The notes under the pieces were generated by a model. It was not told where the DNA came from. It searched no databases and saw only the letters and a program-made list of their open reading frames with translations. A program made the translations under genes and the position numbers. A DNA stretch of 64,000 nt, from NCBI GenBank assembly GCA_040401595.1, contig JBBAOE010000007.1, positions 1 through 64,000 on the forward strand. Reading direction: 5' to 3'. The stretch comes from RFPW01 sp040401595. Lineage in GTDB: Bacteria; Pseudomonadota; Gammaproteobacteria; Burkholderiales; Burkholderiaceae_E. Below, piece by piece: positions 7,314-15,531 of this stretch; within the stretch, counting starts at the first letter, position 1, and each line of letters begins with the position of its first letter.

Positions 7314-8528
7314 ATGACCACACCTGTCGAGCCGCGTCCCGCGGCGATGCGATTCATTCTTCTGGCCGTACTGATCGACATGGTGTCGATTGGCTTGATC
7401 GTGCCGGTCCTGCCCGCGCTGGTTGGCAGTTTTACCCCAAACACGGCTGACCAGAGCCTGTGGTTCGGCGTGGTGATGTTTGCATTTGGAATCGCCAATT
7501 TTTTCGGTGCCCCGCTCCTTGGCGCGCTATCGGACCGCTATGGTCGCAGGCCCGTGTTGCTGCTGGGGTTTTGTGGTCTGGCGCTGAATTTCTTTGCCAC
7601 TGCGCTGTCGACGGCGCTCTGGATGCTGATTGCGGTCCGTCTGGTGGGTGGCGCGATGCAGGCCAATGCGGCGGTGGCCAACGCCTATGTCGCCGACATC
7701 ACGCCCCCGGAACAGCGTGCGCGACGTTTTGGCATGTTGGGTGCGATGTTCGGACTGGGATTCATCATCGGGCCAGCTCTGGGGGGTCTGCTGGGTTCCA
7801 TCAATCTGCAGCTGCCGTTCTTCGTTGCGGGTAGTCTCGCGCTCGCCAATCTGATGTATGGCTACTTCGTCCTGCCGGAGTCCTTGCCGCAGGATCGGCG
7901 TCGACCTTTTCAGTGGAGCTCGGCCAACCCGATCAATACCCTTCGGTCGCTTGCCAAACTGGAAGGGGTTGGCTTGCTCGTTGCGGTGGTCGGGTGTACC
8001 GGACTGGCTCAGGGGGTTTTGTATAACAGTTGGGTTCTTTATAACGAATTCAAATTCGGTTGGGGCTCTCTGGACAATGGATGGTCGCTTGCTGCGGTCG
8101 GCGTGGTGTCGGTGTTGGTCCAGGGGGGGTTGCTGGGACCGCTTCTCAAGCGATTTGGTGCTAAGCGACTGACCGTGATCGGTCTGGTGTCGTCGACTCT
8201 TGCCTATGCGGCCTGGGGCGCAGCGACCGAAGGCTGGATGATGTACGCGGTGGTCTTCTGCAATTTGCTCGGGTTCACGGTGACTGCGTCGATCCAGAGC
8301 CTGATCTCCGTCGCAGCGGACGCAAAACACCAGGGCCAGACCATGGGATCCGTCAGTTCGGTCAACAGCTTCATGGCTGTGATTGCGCCGCTCATCAGTG
8401 CCCCCTTGCTGGGGATGGTGTCCCATCTACCCCATGGGGACTGGGCCATCGGGACGCCGCTTTATTTTGGCGCGATCCTGCAGTGCGCGGGCCTGGTGCT
8501 CGCCTGGATGCATATCCGTCGCAGTTAG
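7314..8528 (+). CDS. MFS transporter, TetA/drug:H+ antiporter-like
   Basis: This 404-residue protein has about 12 hydrophobic spans. The major facilitator signature GALSDRYGRRPVLL lies between spans 2 and 3 and GFIIGPALGG (motif C of antiporters) in span 5. It resembles TetA-type proton-coupled exporters, but the substrate is unknown. Its ATG begins 1 base after the bciA stop, so it is likely expressed with bchC-bciA. It is not a PucC/LhaA pigment-complex assembly protein as far as I can judge. Confidence 0.85.
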   Translation: MTTPVEPRPAAMRFILLAVLIDMVSIGLIVPVLPALVGSFTPNTADQSLWFGVVMFAFGIANFFGAPLLGALSDRYGRRPVLLLGFCGLALNFFATALSTALWMLIAVRLVGGAMQANAAVANAYVADITPPEQRARRFGMLGAMFGLGFIIGPALGGLLGSINLQLPFFVAGSLALANLMYGYFVLPESLPQDRRRPFQWSSANPINTLRSLAKLEGVGLLVAVVGCTGLAQGVLYNSWVLYNEFKFGWGSLDNGWSLAAVGVVSVLVQGGLLGPLLKRFGAKRLTVIGLVSSTLAYAAWGAATEGWMMYAVVFCNLLGFTVTASIQSLISVAADAKHQGQTMGSVSSVNSFMAVIAPLISAPLLGMVSHLPHGDWAIGTPLYFGAILQCAGLVLAWMHIRRS

Positions 8529-8665
8529 ATAGGCCTTCGCCGGCGCCACAACCCGCCGGTCGTCGGCTGGCCGAGCCGCGAGCGGCTGATGTTTTCCCTA
8601 GGTTTGAGGTTGGTGCAGGGCGGATTACGATCGTCCGGGAATCACTCAAACAACAGGAGACTGAC

Positions 8666-9847
8666 ATGACTGTAAGCCTGAGCAGCGTCGCCAACCAGAT
8701 CCTCTCCGAAACCACTGGGCGCGCCGGGGGCGCACCGGGTGTTGTCGCGATGGCGACCGATCGTAACCACAATATTTACGAAGGTGCGGCAGGTGTTCGG
8801 GAACTGGGCAAGGACGATCCAATGACCCTGGATTCGGTGATGGCGATCTTCTCGACCACCAAGGCGATCACCGGCGTTGCGATCATGCAGTTGGTCGAAG
8901 AGGGCAAGATCAGCCTTGCCGATGCGGCCAGAAAATATGTGCCTGAAATAGCTGAGATCGGTGTGCTGGATGGTTTCGGTGCGGACGGTCAACCCCGCAC
9001 CCGGGCGCCCAAGCGAGACATCACGATCGCCGACCTGATGTTGCATACCGCCGGATTTTGTTACGAATTTTTTAGTCATGATGATCTGAAATACCGGACG
9101 GCGAAGAACATTCCGACCGTGGTCTCGAGCACGTTCGACTCCATTCGTACGGTGCTTTTGCATGATCCGGGCGAGCGCTGGACCTATGGCGTGAACATCG
9201 ACTGGCTGGGGCGGGTCGTTGAGCAGCAGCGCGGCAAGCGCCTGGGCGAGGTGTTCGCCGAGCGCATTTTTGGTCCGCTCGGAATGACCGATATCGGTTT
9301 CAACCTAAGTGATTCGATGAAAGCACGCCGGGTCACGCTGCATGATCGGGCGCAGGATGGGAAACTCACGCCGCTGCCGGATCTGGTCTTGCCGCAACCG
9401 CCCGAGATGGATATGGGCGGGCATGGCCTCTACGCGACAGTGGGTGAATACATGAAGTTCATCCGGATGTTCCTGAACGACGGCGCAGGGCCGCATGGCC
9501 GGGTGTTGCAGGCGCAGACGGTCGAGGCGATGTCTCAGAACGGTTTGCCCCCTGGCATGACCAGTGGTGGCTGGACCACATCCATCCCATCCTTGTCGAA
9601 TGCGGGTGAGTTTGACCCCGGTGTGAAGAAGACCTGGGCCTGGACATTTCAGCGCAATGAGGAACCGACCTCGAGCGGTCGCCCGGCGGGTTCACTGATG
9701 TGGGCGGGGCTCGGGAATCTGTTTTACTGGATCGACCGCAAGAATGGTGTGGGTGGTTTCTGGGGCTCACAGATCCTCCCATTCCAGGATGTGGCTTCTT
9801 ATCCCGGCTTTGTCGCGTTCGAGTCGGCGGTCTATCGCAGACTGTGA
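8666..9847 (+). CDS. Serine hydrolase, class C beta-lactamase/esterase family
   Basis: Cytoplasmic-looking 393-residue member of the AmpC/penicillin-binding-protein fold. The nucleophile motif is STTK in FSTTKAITG (Ser near residue 71), and the Tyr-x-Asn element is YGVN in WTYGVNIDWLGRVVE. Relatives include EstB-type esterases and transesterases acting on small esters or lactones. The ATG at 8666 is preceded by AGGAGA; the longer open frame upstream starts inside the MFS gene and is not used. No signal peptide is seen, which argues against a periplasmic antibiotic-degrading beta-lactamase. Confidence 0.85.
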   Translation: MTVSLSSVANQILSETTGRAGGAPGVVAMATDRNHNIYEGAAGVRELGKDDPMTLDSVMAIFSTTKAITGVAIMQLVEEGKISLADAARKYVPEIAEIGVLDGFGADGQPRTRAPKRDITIADLMLHTAGFCYEFFSHDDLKYRTAKNIPTVVSSTFDSIRTVLLHDPGERWTYGVNIDWLGRVVEQQRGKRLGEVFAERIFGPLGMTDIGFNLSDSMKARRVTLHDRAQDGKLTPLPDLVLPQPPEMDMGGHGLYATVGEYMKFIRMFLNDGAGPHGRVLQAQTVEAMSQNGLPPGMTSGGWTTSIPSLSNAGEFDPGVKKTWAWTFQRNEEPTSSGRPAGSLMWAGLGNLFYWIDRKNGVGGFWGSQILPFQDVASYPGFVAFESAVYRRL

Positions 9848-9946
9848 GGACAAGGAACCCCCGGTCAGGTTGGCCCTGGCTGGGCAGGTGAGTTGCTCTG
9901 GCGTCGCGATCCGAAGATGATGGCGTTTTCCGGATCGATGAGCCCA

Positions 9947-10552
9947 ATGCAACCCTTCCTGAACCCGGTCACCCTGGCTGGCGAGCATGTGAGCTTAGTG
10001 CCGCTCGCCGCCCATCATCATGATGAGCTTGCGGAAGCGGTCCAGGACGGGGCCCTGTGGGAGCGCTGGTATACGGCGATTCCGTCGCCCGAGGGCATGG
10101 CCGCCGAGATCTCGCGTCGTCTGGACTTGCATGAGCGCGGCAGCATGCTGCCTTTCGCCGTGATTGCCGATGGCCAAGCCGTCGGGATGACCACGTACAT
10201 GAATATCGATGCGGCAAACCGGCGGGTCGAAATCGGTTCGACTTGGTACCGTCAGAGCGTGCAACGCACGGCGTTGAACACCGAGTGCAAACGCTTGCTG
10301 CTCGCCTATGCGTTCGAGAGGCTCGACTGCATCGCGGTCGAGTTTCGGACCCACCGGTTTAATCAGCAGAGTATTCGCGCGATCGAGCGCCTGGGCGCGA
10401 GGCTTGATGGGGTCTTACGCAATCACCAGATCAATCTGCATCCGCTGGCTCCCCATACCCTGCGAGATACCTGCGTCTACAGCATCATCGCCGGGGAATG
10501 GCCGGCCGTGAAGGCGCACCTCGATCATCAACTGCGCCGCCATCGCTGCTGA
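9947..10552 (+). CDS. GNAT acetyltransferase, RimJ/RimL-like
   Basis: About 201 residues with the layout of the RimJ/RimL and spermidine acetyltransferase branch: an N-terminal TLAGEHVSLVPL strand, then IGSTWYRQSVQRTALNTECKRLLL (acetyl-CoA site) and the closing VEFRTHRFNQQSIRAIERLGA segment. It probably N-acetylates an amine, protein terminus or small molecule; the substrate is unknown. Several in-frame ATGs (9893, 9917, 9938, 9947) make the start uncertain. I chose 9947 because the family usually begins just before this strand. Confidence 0.8.
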   Translation: MQPFLNPVTLAGEHVSLVPLAAHHHDELAEAVQDGALWERWYTAIPSPEGMAAEISRRLDLHERGSMLPFAVIADGQAVGMTTYMNIDAANRRVEIGSTWYRQSVQRTALNTECKRLLLAYAFERLDCIAVEFRTHRFNQQSIRAIERLGARLDGVLRNHQINLHPLAPHTLRDTCVYSIIAGEWPAVKAHLDHQLRRHRC

Positions 10553-10641
10553 CTTCGATCAATCGAGTTTTGCGCCCGACGCTTTGACGACGATGCCGGC
10601 CAATGCGGCTAAAGATGGCACCTCGATTACACTGCCCCACA

Positions 10642-11532
10642 ATGCATGCTATCTGGATGGTTCTCGGCGCGTTCCTGTTCGCCAGCATGGGGGTTGGGGT
10701 CAAAATGGCCTCGGCCCAGTTTACGACCGCCGAACTGGTCTTTTACCGCGGCGTCTTCAGTTGCCTGCTGGTCTGGATCCTGATGCGTTCACAGGGAATT
10801 GCCCTGCGCAGTCAAGTGCCCTGGATGCATGCCTGGCGCAGTCTGATCGGGAACCTTTCGCTCGCAGGGTGGTTTTTCTCGATCACCGCACTGCCTCTGG
10901 CGACTGCGATGACGCTCAATTACACCAGCAGCATGTGGATGGTGGTCTGGATTCTGGCGGTTGCGATCCTTCGAGGCCGGGATTGGATCCGTCAGGGACC
11001 GCTGATGGCCAGCGTATTGCTGAGTTTCATTGGCGTGGTCATGGTGTTGCAACCGACGCTCGAGCAGAATCAATGGCTCGGCGGATTGGTTGGTCTGGCA
11101 TCCGGGATCACCGCTGCGATGGCCTATCTCCAGGTGGCGGCTCTGGGCAAGGTCGGGGAGCCCGAGGCCCGGACGGTGTTCTATTTTGCCCTGGGCTCTG
11201 CTGTGCTCGGCCTGATTGGGATGGCATTCACCGGAGTGACCCCGCTGACACCGCAGACCTGGCCTGCGGCTAAATGGTTGATCCCGATCGGCGTTCTCGC
11301 GGGCCTTGGTCAACTGTGCATCACGCGCGCCTACAACGGTGGGTCGACCATCCTGATGGCCAACCTCCAGTACAGCGCGATCGTTTTTGCTTCGTTCTAT
11401 AGTTTGTTTCTGTTTGGTGACCGGATTCCGCTGCTGGGATGGGTCGGCATGTTTGTGATTGCTATGAGTAATATTCTTGGTTCGATGCTGCGCGCACGGG
11501 CACTGCACTCACCGTCGACTGCGGTCAGCTGA
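10642..11532 (+). CDS. EamA/DMT-family transporter
   Basis: A 296-residue inner-membrane protein with about ten hydrophobic helices in two EamA repeats of five, the usual drug/metabolite exporter plan (RhaT, YdcZ and PecM relatives). The start MHAIWMVLGAFLFASMGVGVK opens directly into the first span. Substrates of such carriers are seldom predictable; some export amino acids or nucleosides. It stands alone on the plus strand and converges with the sigma-54 activator gene 31 bp downstream. Confidence 0.85.
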   Translation: MHAIWMVLGAFLFASMGVGVKMASAQFTTAELVFYRGVFSCLLVWILMRSQGIALRSQVPWMHAWRSLIGNLSLAGWFFSITALPLATAMTLNYTSSMWMVVWILAVAILRGRDWIRQGPLMASVLLSFIGVVMVLQPTLEQNQWLGGLVGLASGITAAMAYLQVAALGKVGEPEARTVFYFALGSAVLGLIGMAFTGVTPLTPQTWPAAKWLIPIGVLAGLGQLCITRAYNGGSTILMANLQYSAIVFASFYSLFLFGDRIPLLGWVGMFVIAMSNILGSMLRARALHSPSTAVS

Positions 11533-11563
11533 GTGCGCGGAACTCGGCGGGCTATTCAGCGGA

Positions 11564-13183
11564 TTAGATGCCTGCCAGGGCGGCAAGTCGCTTGTACAGA
11601 TACGAGCGCGAGATGCCCAATTCGGCGGCTGCCCGTTTCTTGTTGCCACCGCAGCGCTGTAACGCTGCCCGGATCAGATTTTCTTCGACCCGGTTCAGGG
11701 ACTCACTGACGGACCCTGGCTTGGGCGACCCCTGAAACTCAAAGTCGTTAGAGCCGATCAGATCCGTGTCGGCAAAGATCGCAGCCCGTTCCACGACATG
11801 CATGAGTTGGCGCACATTGCCCGGCCAGTCCTGTTGTTGCAGTAACTGGATCGCGGCGCTGGATAGTCGGCGCACAGCGACGCCATGGCGAAGCGCAAAC
11901 CGCTTCAGCGCCTGCTTGGCCAACGCCGGGATGTCTTCCAGACGTTCCCGCAGTGGCGGCAACTGGATCGTGACGGCGCTGACCCGATAGAACAGGTCGA
12001 GGCGGAAACGTCCCTCATCGATCAGGCGCTGGAAGTCACGGTTGCTCGCACTGATCAAGCGGAAGTTTGATGTTCGTGACCCCTGCCCGCCGACACGGTC
12101 GTAGCTACCGTCTTCCAGTACCCGAAGGAGCTTGACCTGCATTTCCAGGGGCATGTCACCCAACTCGTCGAGAAACAGGGAACTCCGGTCGGCTTGCTCA
12201 ACCTTGCCGCGGCGACCTTTGCGCTCAGCGCCGGTGAATGCGCCGGCTTCGTAGCCGAAGAGTTCGCTTTCAACAAGATTCGCCGGTAGTGCGGCAGCGT
12301 TAATCATCACCAGCGCCTCTTCCCGGCGCGGACTCAACTGATGAATGGCTTGGGCGACGAGTTCTTTGCCCGTTCCGCTCTCGCCCACCAGCAGCACCGG
12401 CACATCCAGTGGGGCGACCTTGAGAATTTGCTGCTTGAGCCGACGCATCGCCGGGCTGTCGCCGATCAGTTGGTCGAGGCCAACGCTACGCTCCTGCAGA
12501 CTGCTGAGTTCGCGGCGGTAGTACTCCACCTCCGAGCGCAAGCGCGAAAGCTCAACTGACAGCGTCTGCAGTTGCTCGGGGCCCTTGAACATGACCTGCC
12601 CGATGGCACCAATGACCTCGCCACGACTGCCCTGAACCGGAGTTCTGGTGACAATCCGCGAGGTTCCTTTCATTTCCTGTAACTGACCGATCTCGGCTCG
12701 GCCATTGCGGGCAACCTCGTGCAGGCGCGTATTCTCGATCACTTGCGTCACATGCTTGCCGAGCCCGCCGCCAGCGGGCAGTCCGAAAAACCGCTCATGA
12801 ACCGGACTGATGTAGCGAACGATCCCTTCGCGGTCAACAACGGTCAGGGCCTCATAGGGATTCGTGAGCAGGTGACGCAGGATGTCGCCCGCGAACTCAA
12901 CGGTGGCCGCAAATTCGAACAGGGAATCATTGGGTTCGCGCATCATGACAATGATGGCTGTTGCCTCGGAGGCCGGATAGGCGACGGCAACCAGCGGTGC
13001 GACCTGGTCGCTGAGGCCGAAGACGCGTTGGCCGGCCTGCTCAGCATGACGCCAGCCGTCTGCGATCCTTGCGGCGAAACGCGGATTGTTTGCAAGGCCA
13101 CTGGCGAAACGGGGTTCCCCGTTGAGATCGAGGACCAGAATGCCGCGGTGTTGCGGATCGAATTCGGAAGATGGCGAGGTCAT
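11564..13183 (-). CDS. Sigma-54-dependent transcriptional activator with PAS-type sensor region
   Basis: 539 residues. The N-terminal 200 hold a sensor region with a PAS-like domain (about 102-200, VVDREGIVRYISPVHERFFG), followed by a coiled linker (about 203-232). The AAA+ domain carries Walker A GESGTGKE (267-274), the sigma-54-contacting GAFTGA loop (314-319) and FLDELGDMP. A Fis-type helix-turn-helix lies at the end (GNKKRAAAELGISRSYLYKRL). No receiver domain is present, so a cytoplasmic ligand probably acts on the N-terminus. It is divergent from the alicyclic acid operon, which has a consensus -24/-12 promoter at 13323-13338, and is the obvious regulator of that operon. Confidence 0.92.
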   Translation of the reverse strand: MTSPSSEFDPQHRGILVLDLNGEPRFASGLANNPRFAARIADGWRHAEQAGQRVFGLSDQVAPLVAVAYPASEATAIIVMMREPNDSLFEFAATVEFAGDILRHLLTNPYEALTVVDREGIVRYISPVHERFFGLPAGGGLGKHVTQVIENTRLHEVARNGRAEIGQLQEMKGTSRIVTRTPVQGSRGEVIGAIGQVMFKGPEQLQTLSVELSRLRSEVEYYRRELSSLQERSVGLDQLIGDSPAMRRLKQQILKVAPLDVPVLLVGESGTGKELVAQAIHQLSPRREEALVMINAAALPANLVESELFGYEAGAFTGAERKGRRGKVEQADRSSLFLDELGDMPLEMQVKLLRVLEDGSYDRVGGQGSRTSNFRLISASNRDFQRLIDEGRFRLDLFYRVSAVTIQLPPLRERLEDIPALAKQALKRFALRHGVAVRRLSSAAIQLLQQQDWPGNVRQLMHVVERAAIFADTDLIGSNDFEFQGSPKPGSVSESLNRVEENLIRAALQRCGGNKKRAAAELGISRSYLYKRLAALAGI

Positions 13184-13263
13184 GGATAGGAAGTAATTGC
13201 CAGCGAATGGGGGCGCTCACTCGGTCGGGCGCACCGTGTTTCGATCTCGAGTGCTGCAGACAT

Positions 13264-13284
13264 AGTGTATTCCGTGAAGACACT
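13264..13284. promoter_or_regulatory. Candidate activator site (inverted repeat)
   Basis: AGTGT (13264-13268) and ACACT (13280-13284) form a perfect inverted repeat with 11 bp between arms. It is centred about 75 bp before the predicted transcription start of the sigma-54 promoter, near the range where such activators bind. The 5-bp arms are short, so this is tentative. Confidence 0.3.
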
Positions 13285-13322
13285 TTTGGGCCTGCGATCG
13301 CCGCCGCGGCGGGTTCTGTCGA

Positions 13323-13338
13323 TGGCACGGCCATTGCA
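13323..13338 (+). promoter_or_regulatory. Sigma-54 (-24/-12) promoter of the alicyclic acid operon
   Basis: TGGCACGGCCATTGCA matches the consensus TGGCAC-N5-TTGCA exactly, with the invariant GG and GC ten bases apart. Transcription should begin near 13349, upstream of the first operon gene at 13384. The neighbouring divergent gene encodes a sigma-54 activator with an intact GAFTGA loop, which supports function. Confidence 0.85.
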
Positions 13339-13383
13339 ATACTTGATCCGGTTGACTCGTTGATTCCTTTCAGGTTGTCTTAC

Positions 13384-14685
13384 ATGTCTGGTTCTCCGTA
13401 CGGTTCTGGCTTTGATTCGGGCGATGGCGCTTCGCTGGACGCTCCTGCGGTCAAGGCTGTGAGGCCTGTGGACACGCTCCCCGGCAAGCAGACCGCCGCG
13501 ATGGACTTGCTGGCCGGCATCAAGGTGCTGGATCTGACCTCTTCGATTGCGGGTCCTTATGCCGGGCAGTTGTTGGGCGATCTGGGCGCTGAGGTTCTTA
13601 AGGTTGAGCGCCCCAATCAGCCCGATGATGCAAGGTCCTGGGGACCACCGTTCCTGGATGGAGAATCGCTCTGGTTTTTGAGCGTCAACCGCAATAAGCG
13701 GGGTGTGGCAATTGACTACGCCCAGGCGGCCGGCCATGCGCTCTTGATGCGCCTGGTCGCGCAGGCCGATGTGCTGATCCTGAACCTTGTTGGACGCGTC
13801 CAGCATAAACTCGGACTCGACCCGCAGTCACTTGCTGCGGTCAATCCCAATCTCATTCATGTTTCGCTCACCGGCTTTGGGACCGAGGGGGAACGCGCTG
13901 ATTTGCCCTGTTATGACCTCATCGCCGAGGGTTGGTCCGGCGTGATGGACATGACCGGCGAGTCCGACAGCCCACCACAAAAAGTCGGCACGCCCGCCGC
14001 CGATCTGCTCGCGGGCCATGACGCTGCGATGGCTGCGATGGCGGCCCTGGTGCGGCGTTCGCGGGATGGACGGGGATGCGTGATCGATATTTCGATGGTT
14101 GAAAGCATGGCGCGATTCATGGCGCCCCGATTGGTCCCGTACCTGGGTTCTGGCGAATTGATGCGTCGCTCGGGTGGGCGTGATAGCGTCATCGCGATCT
14201 ATCAAGTGTTTGAAACGGCAGACGAGCCAATGACCCTGGGATTGGGGAATGATGCGATTTGGCGCCGCTTTTGGGTGGCGGTCGGGGAGCCAGCGATCGC
14301 CGATGAGATCGGCTACGCGACCAACGCGTTGCGGCGGGCAGCGCGCGAAACCATCGTTACGCGCATCGCGGCGGTCCTCGCTACCCAACCGCGTGCCTAT
14401 TGGCTTCGGGTGCTCGGTGAGGCCCGGGTTCCTGCAGGTCCGATTCAGCGACTCGATCAGCTGGCGGCGGATCCGGAATTGTTGGCCCGAGGGTTCTTTT
14501 ATGCGAGCGAGCGAGGTGCTGCCAGGATTCCGCAAGTCGGGCTTGGTATTCGTTTTGATGGTCGGACCGAAGGCAGTCAGAATCCCCCACCGGTGTTAGG
14601 GGCCGATACGCAAGCCGTTCTCGAGGCCTGGCTCGGAATGGGCGCTGATGACCTCGCAGCGCTGCGGGCGAAGCACATCATTTAA
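13384..14685 (+). CDS. Family III CoA-transferase (CaiB/BaiF)
   Basis: Transfers CoA between carboxylic acids through an aspartyl-CoA intermediate. The core begins at LLAGIKVLDLTSSIAGPYAG with the conserved GAEVLKVERP strand. The likely catalytic Asp is in CYDLIAEG, the formyl-CoA-transferase position. It ends with the family's PVLGADTQAVL element. The ATG at 13384 gives 433 residues with about 40 non-conserved leading residues; MDLLAG at 13501 is an alternative start closer to the family norm. First gene of the sigma-54 operon; it probably activates or recycles the acid substrate alongside the ligase. Confidence 0.85.
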   Translation: MSGSPYGSGFDSGDGASLDAPAVKAVRPVDTLPGKQTAAMDLLAGIKVLDLTSSIAGPYAGQLLGDLGAEVLKVERPNQPDDARSWGPPFLDGESLWFLSVNRNKRGVAIDYAQAAGHALLMRLVAQADVLILNLVGRVQHKLGLDPQSLAAVNPNLIHVSLTGFGTEGERADLPCYDLIAEGWSGVMDMTGESDSPPQKVGTPAADLLAGHDAAMAAMAALVRRSRDGRGCVIDISMVESMARFMAPRLVPYLGSGELMRRSGGRDSVIAIYQVFETADEPMTLGLGNDAIWRRFWVAVGEPAIADEIGYATNALRRAARETIVTRIAAVLATQPRAYWLRVLGEARVPAGPIQRLDQLAADPELLARGFFYASERGAARIPQVGLGIRFDGRTEGSQNPPPVLGADTQAVLEAWLGMGADDLAALRAKHII

Positions 14686-14709
14686 AAATTTTTTAGAAGT
14701 TAAAGCATC

Positions 14710-15489
14710 ATGGATTTTGCCGAGATTACCTATCAGGAAGATGGACCGATCGGGACCCTCACCTTGAACCGGCCGCAGGACGGCAATATGTTCACGCCCC
14801 GTATGTGCCATGAAATTCGGGACTGCATCAACGAGGTTCGGCGTGAAACCCGGACCCGTGTGCTGGTGATCACGGGGGCAGGAGATCGGTTTTTCTGCAT
14901 CGGCGGCCGCAAAGAGGGCATGGAAGATACGCTGCTCTATGCCGGTGTCCTGCCCACACTGGAGATGTACGAAAGTATTGATCGACTGCAAAAGCCGGTC
15001 ATCGCTTCCGTTAACGGATTTGCGGTCGGTGGGGGGAACGTGCTCCAGATGGTGTGCGACCTCACCATCGCCAAGGAAAGCGCGGTGTTCCGTCAGGTCG
15101 GCCCGATGATGGGCAGCTTTGATGCCGGTTATGGCACCTGGTATCTCGAAGACCTGGTCGGCAAGAAGCGTGCGAAAGAAATGTGGTACCGCAATCCAAA
15201 GATCAGCGCCCGCGAAGCGCTCGACTGGGGGCTGATCAATCAGGTGGTGCCGGACGGCGATCTGGCCGATGCGACCCGCAAGATGGCGCTCGAAATCGCC
15301 GATCGTGGTGCGTTTGCCCTGGCTTCGATCAAGGCGGCGTTCAATGCCCGCCATGGCGGTGTCGGTGGCTTGTCGCGGATGGCCCATGACCTGCTCCTGC
15401 GGGGCTACCTCGATACGGATGAACACCATGAGTTGGCTGAGGCATTTGCGCAGCGCCGTTCGCCAGACAGCGACAAGTTTGGACACTGA
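14710..15489 (+). CDS. badI: 2-ketocyclohexanecarboxyl-CoA hydrolase-like (BadI/MenB branch)
   Basis: Crotonase-fold protein of 259 residues. The segment QVGPMMGSFDAGYG (129-142) is the hallmark shared by BadI and MenB and absent from ordinary enoyl-CoA hydratases. VNGFAVGGGNVLQ forms the oxyanion hole. BadI of Rhodopseudomonas palustris opens 2-ketocyclohexane-1-carboxyl-CoA to pimeloyl-CoA by retro-Dieckmann hydrolysis. MenB makes naphthoyl-CoA, but no menaquinone genes are nearby, while ligase, hydratase, SDR and acyl-CoA dehydrogenase genes follow. Ring opening is therefore the better reading. The exact ring and its substituents cannot be read from sequence. Confidence 0.78.
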   Translation: MDFAEITYQEDGPIGTLTLNRPQDGNMFTPRMCHEIRDCINEVRRETRTRVLVITGAGDRFFCIGGRKEGMEDTLLYAGVLPTLEMYESIDRLQKPVIASVNGFAVGGGNVLQMVCDLTIAKESAVFRQVGPMMGSFDAGYGTWYLEDLVGKKRAKEMWYRNPKISAREALDWGLINQVVPDGDLADATRKMALEIADRGAFALASIKAAFNARHGGVGGLSRMAHDLLLRGYLDTDEHHELAEAFAQRRSPDSDKFGH

Positions 15490-15531
15490 AGCGCTATACC
15501 CACTCTTGAATGGCGTGAGGATGAACTGAGC

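Noticed and set aside
8483..8665. Longer start for the serine hydrolase
   Set aside because: It would begin inside the MFS gene; ATG 8666 has a good AGGAGA upstream and matches the family N-terminus.
14710..15489. Menaquinone-type MenB naphthoyl-CoA synthase
   Set aside because: The motif is shared, but the surrounding ligase, hydratase, SDR and acyl-CoA dehydrogenase fit BadI and no other men genes are present.
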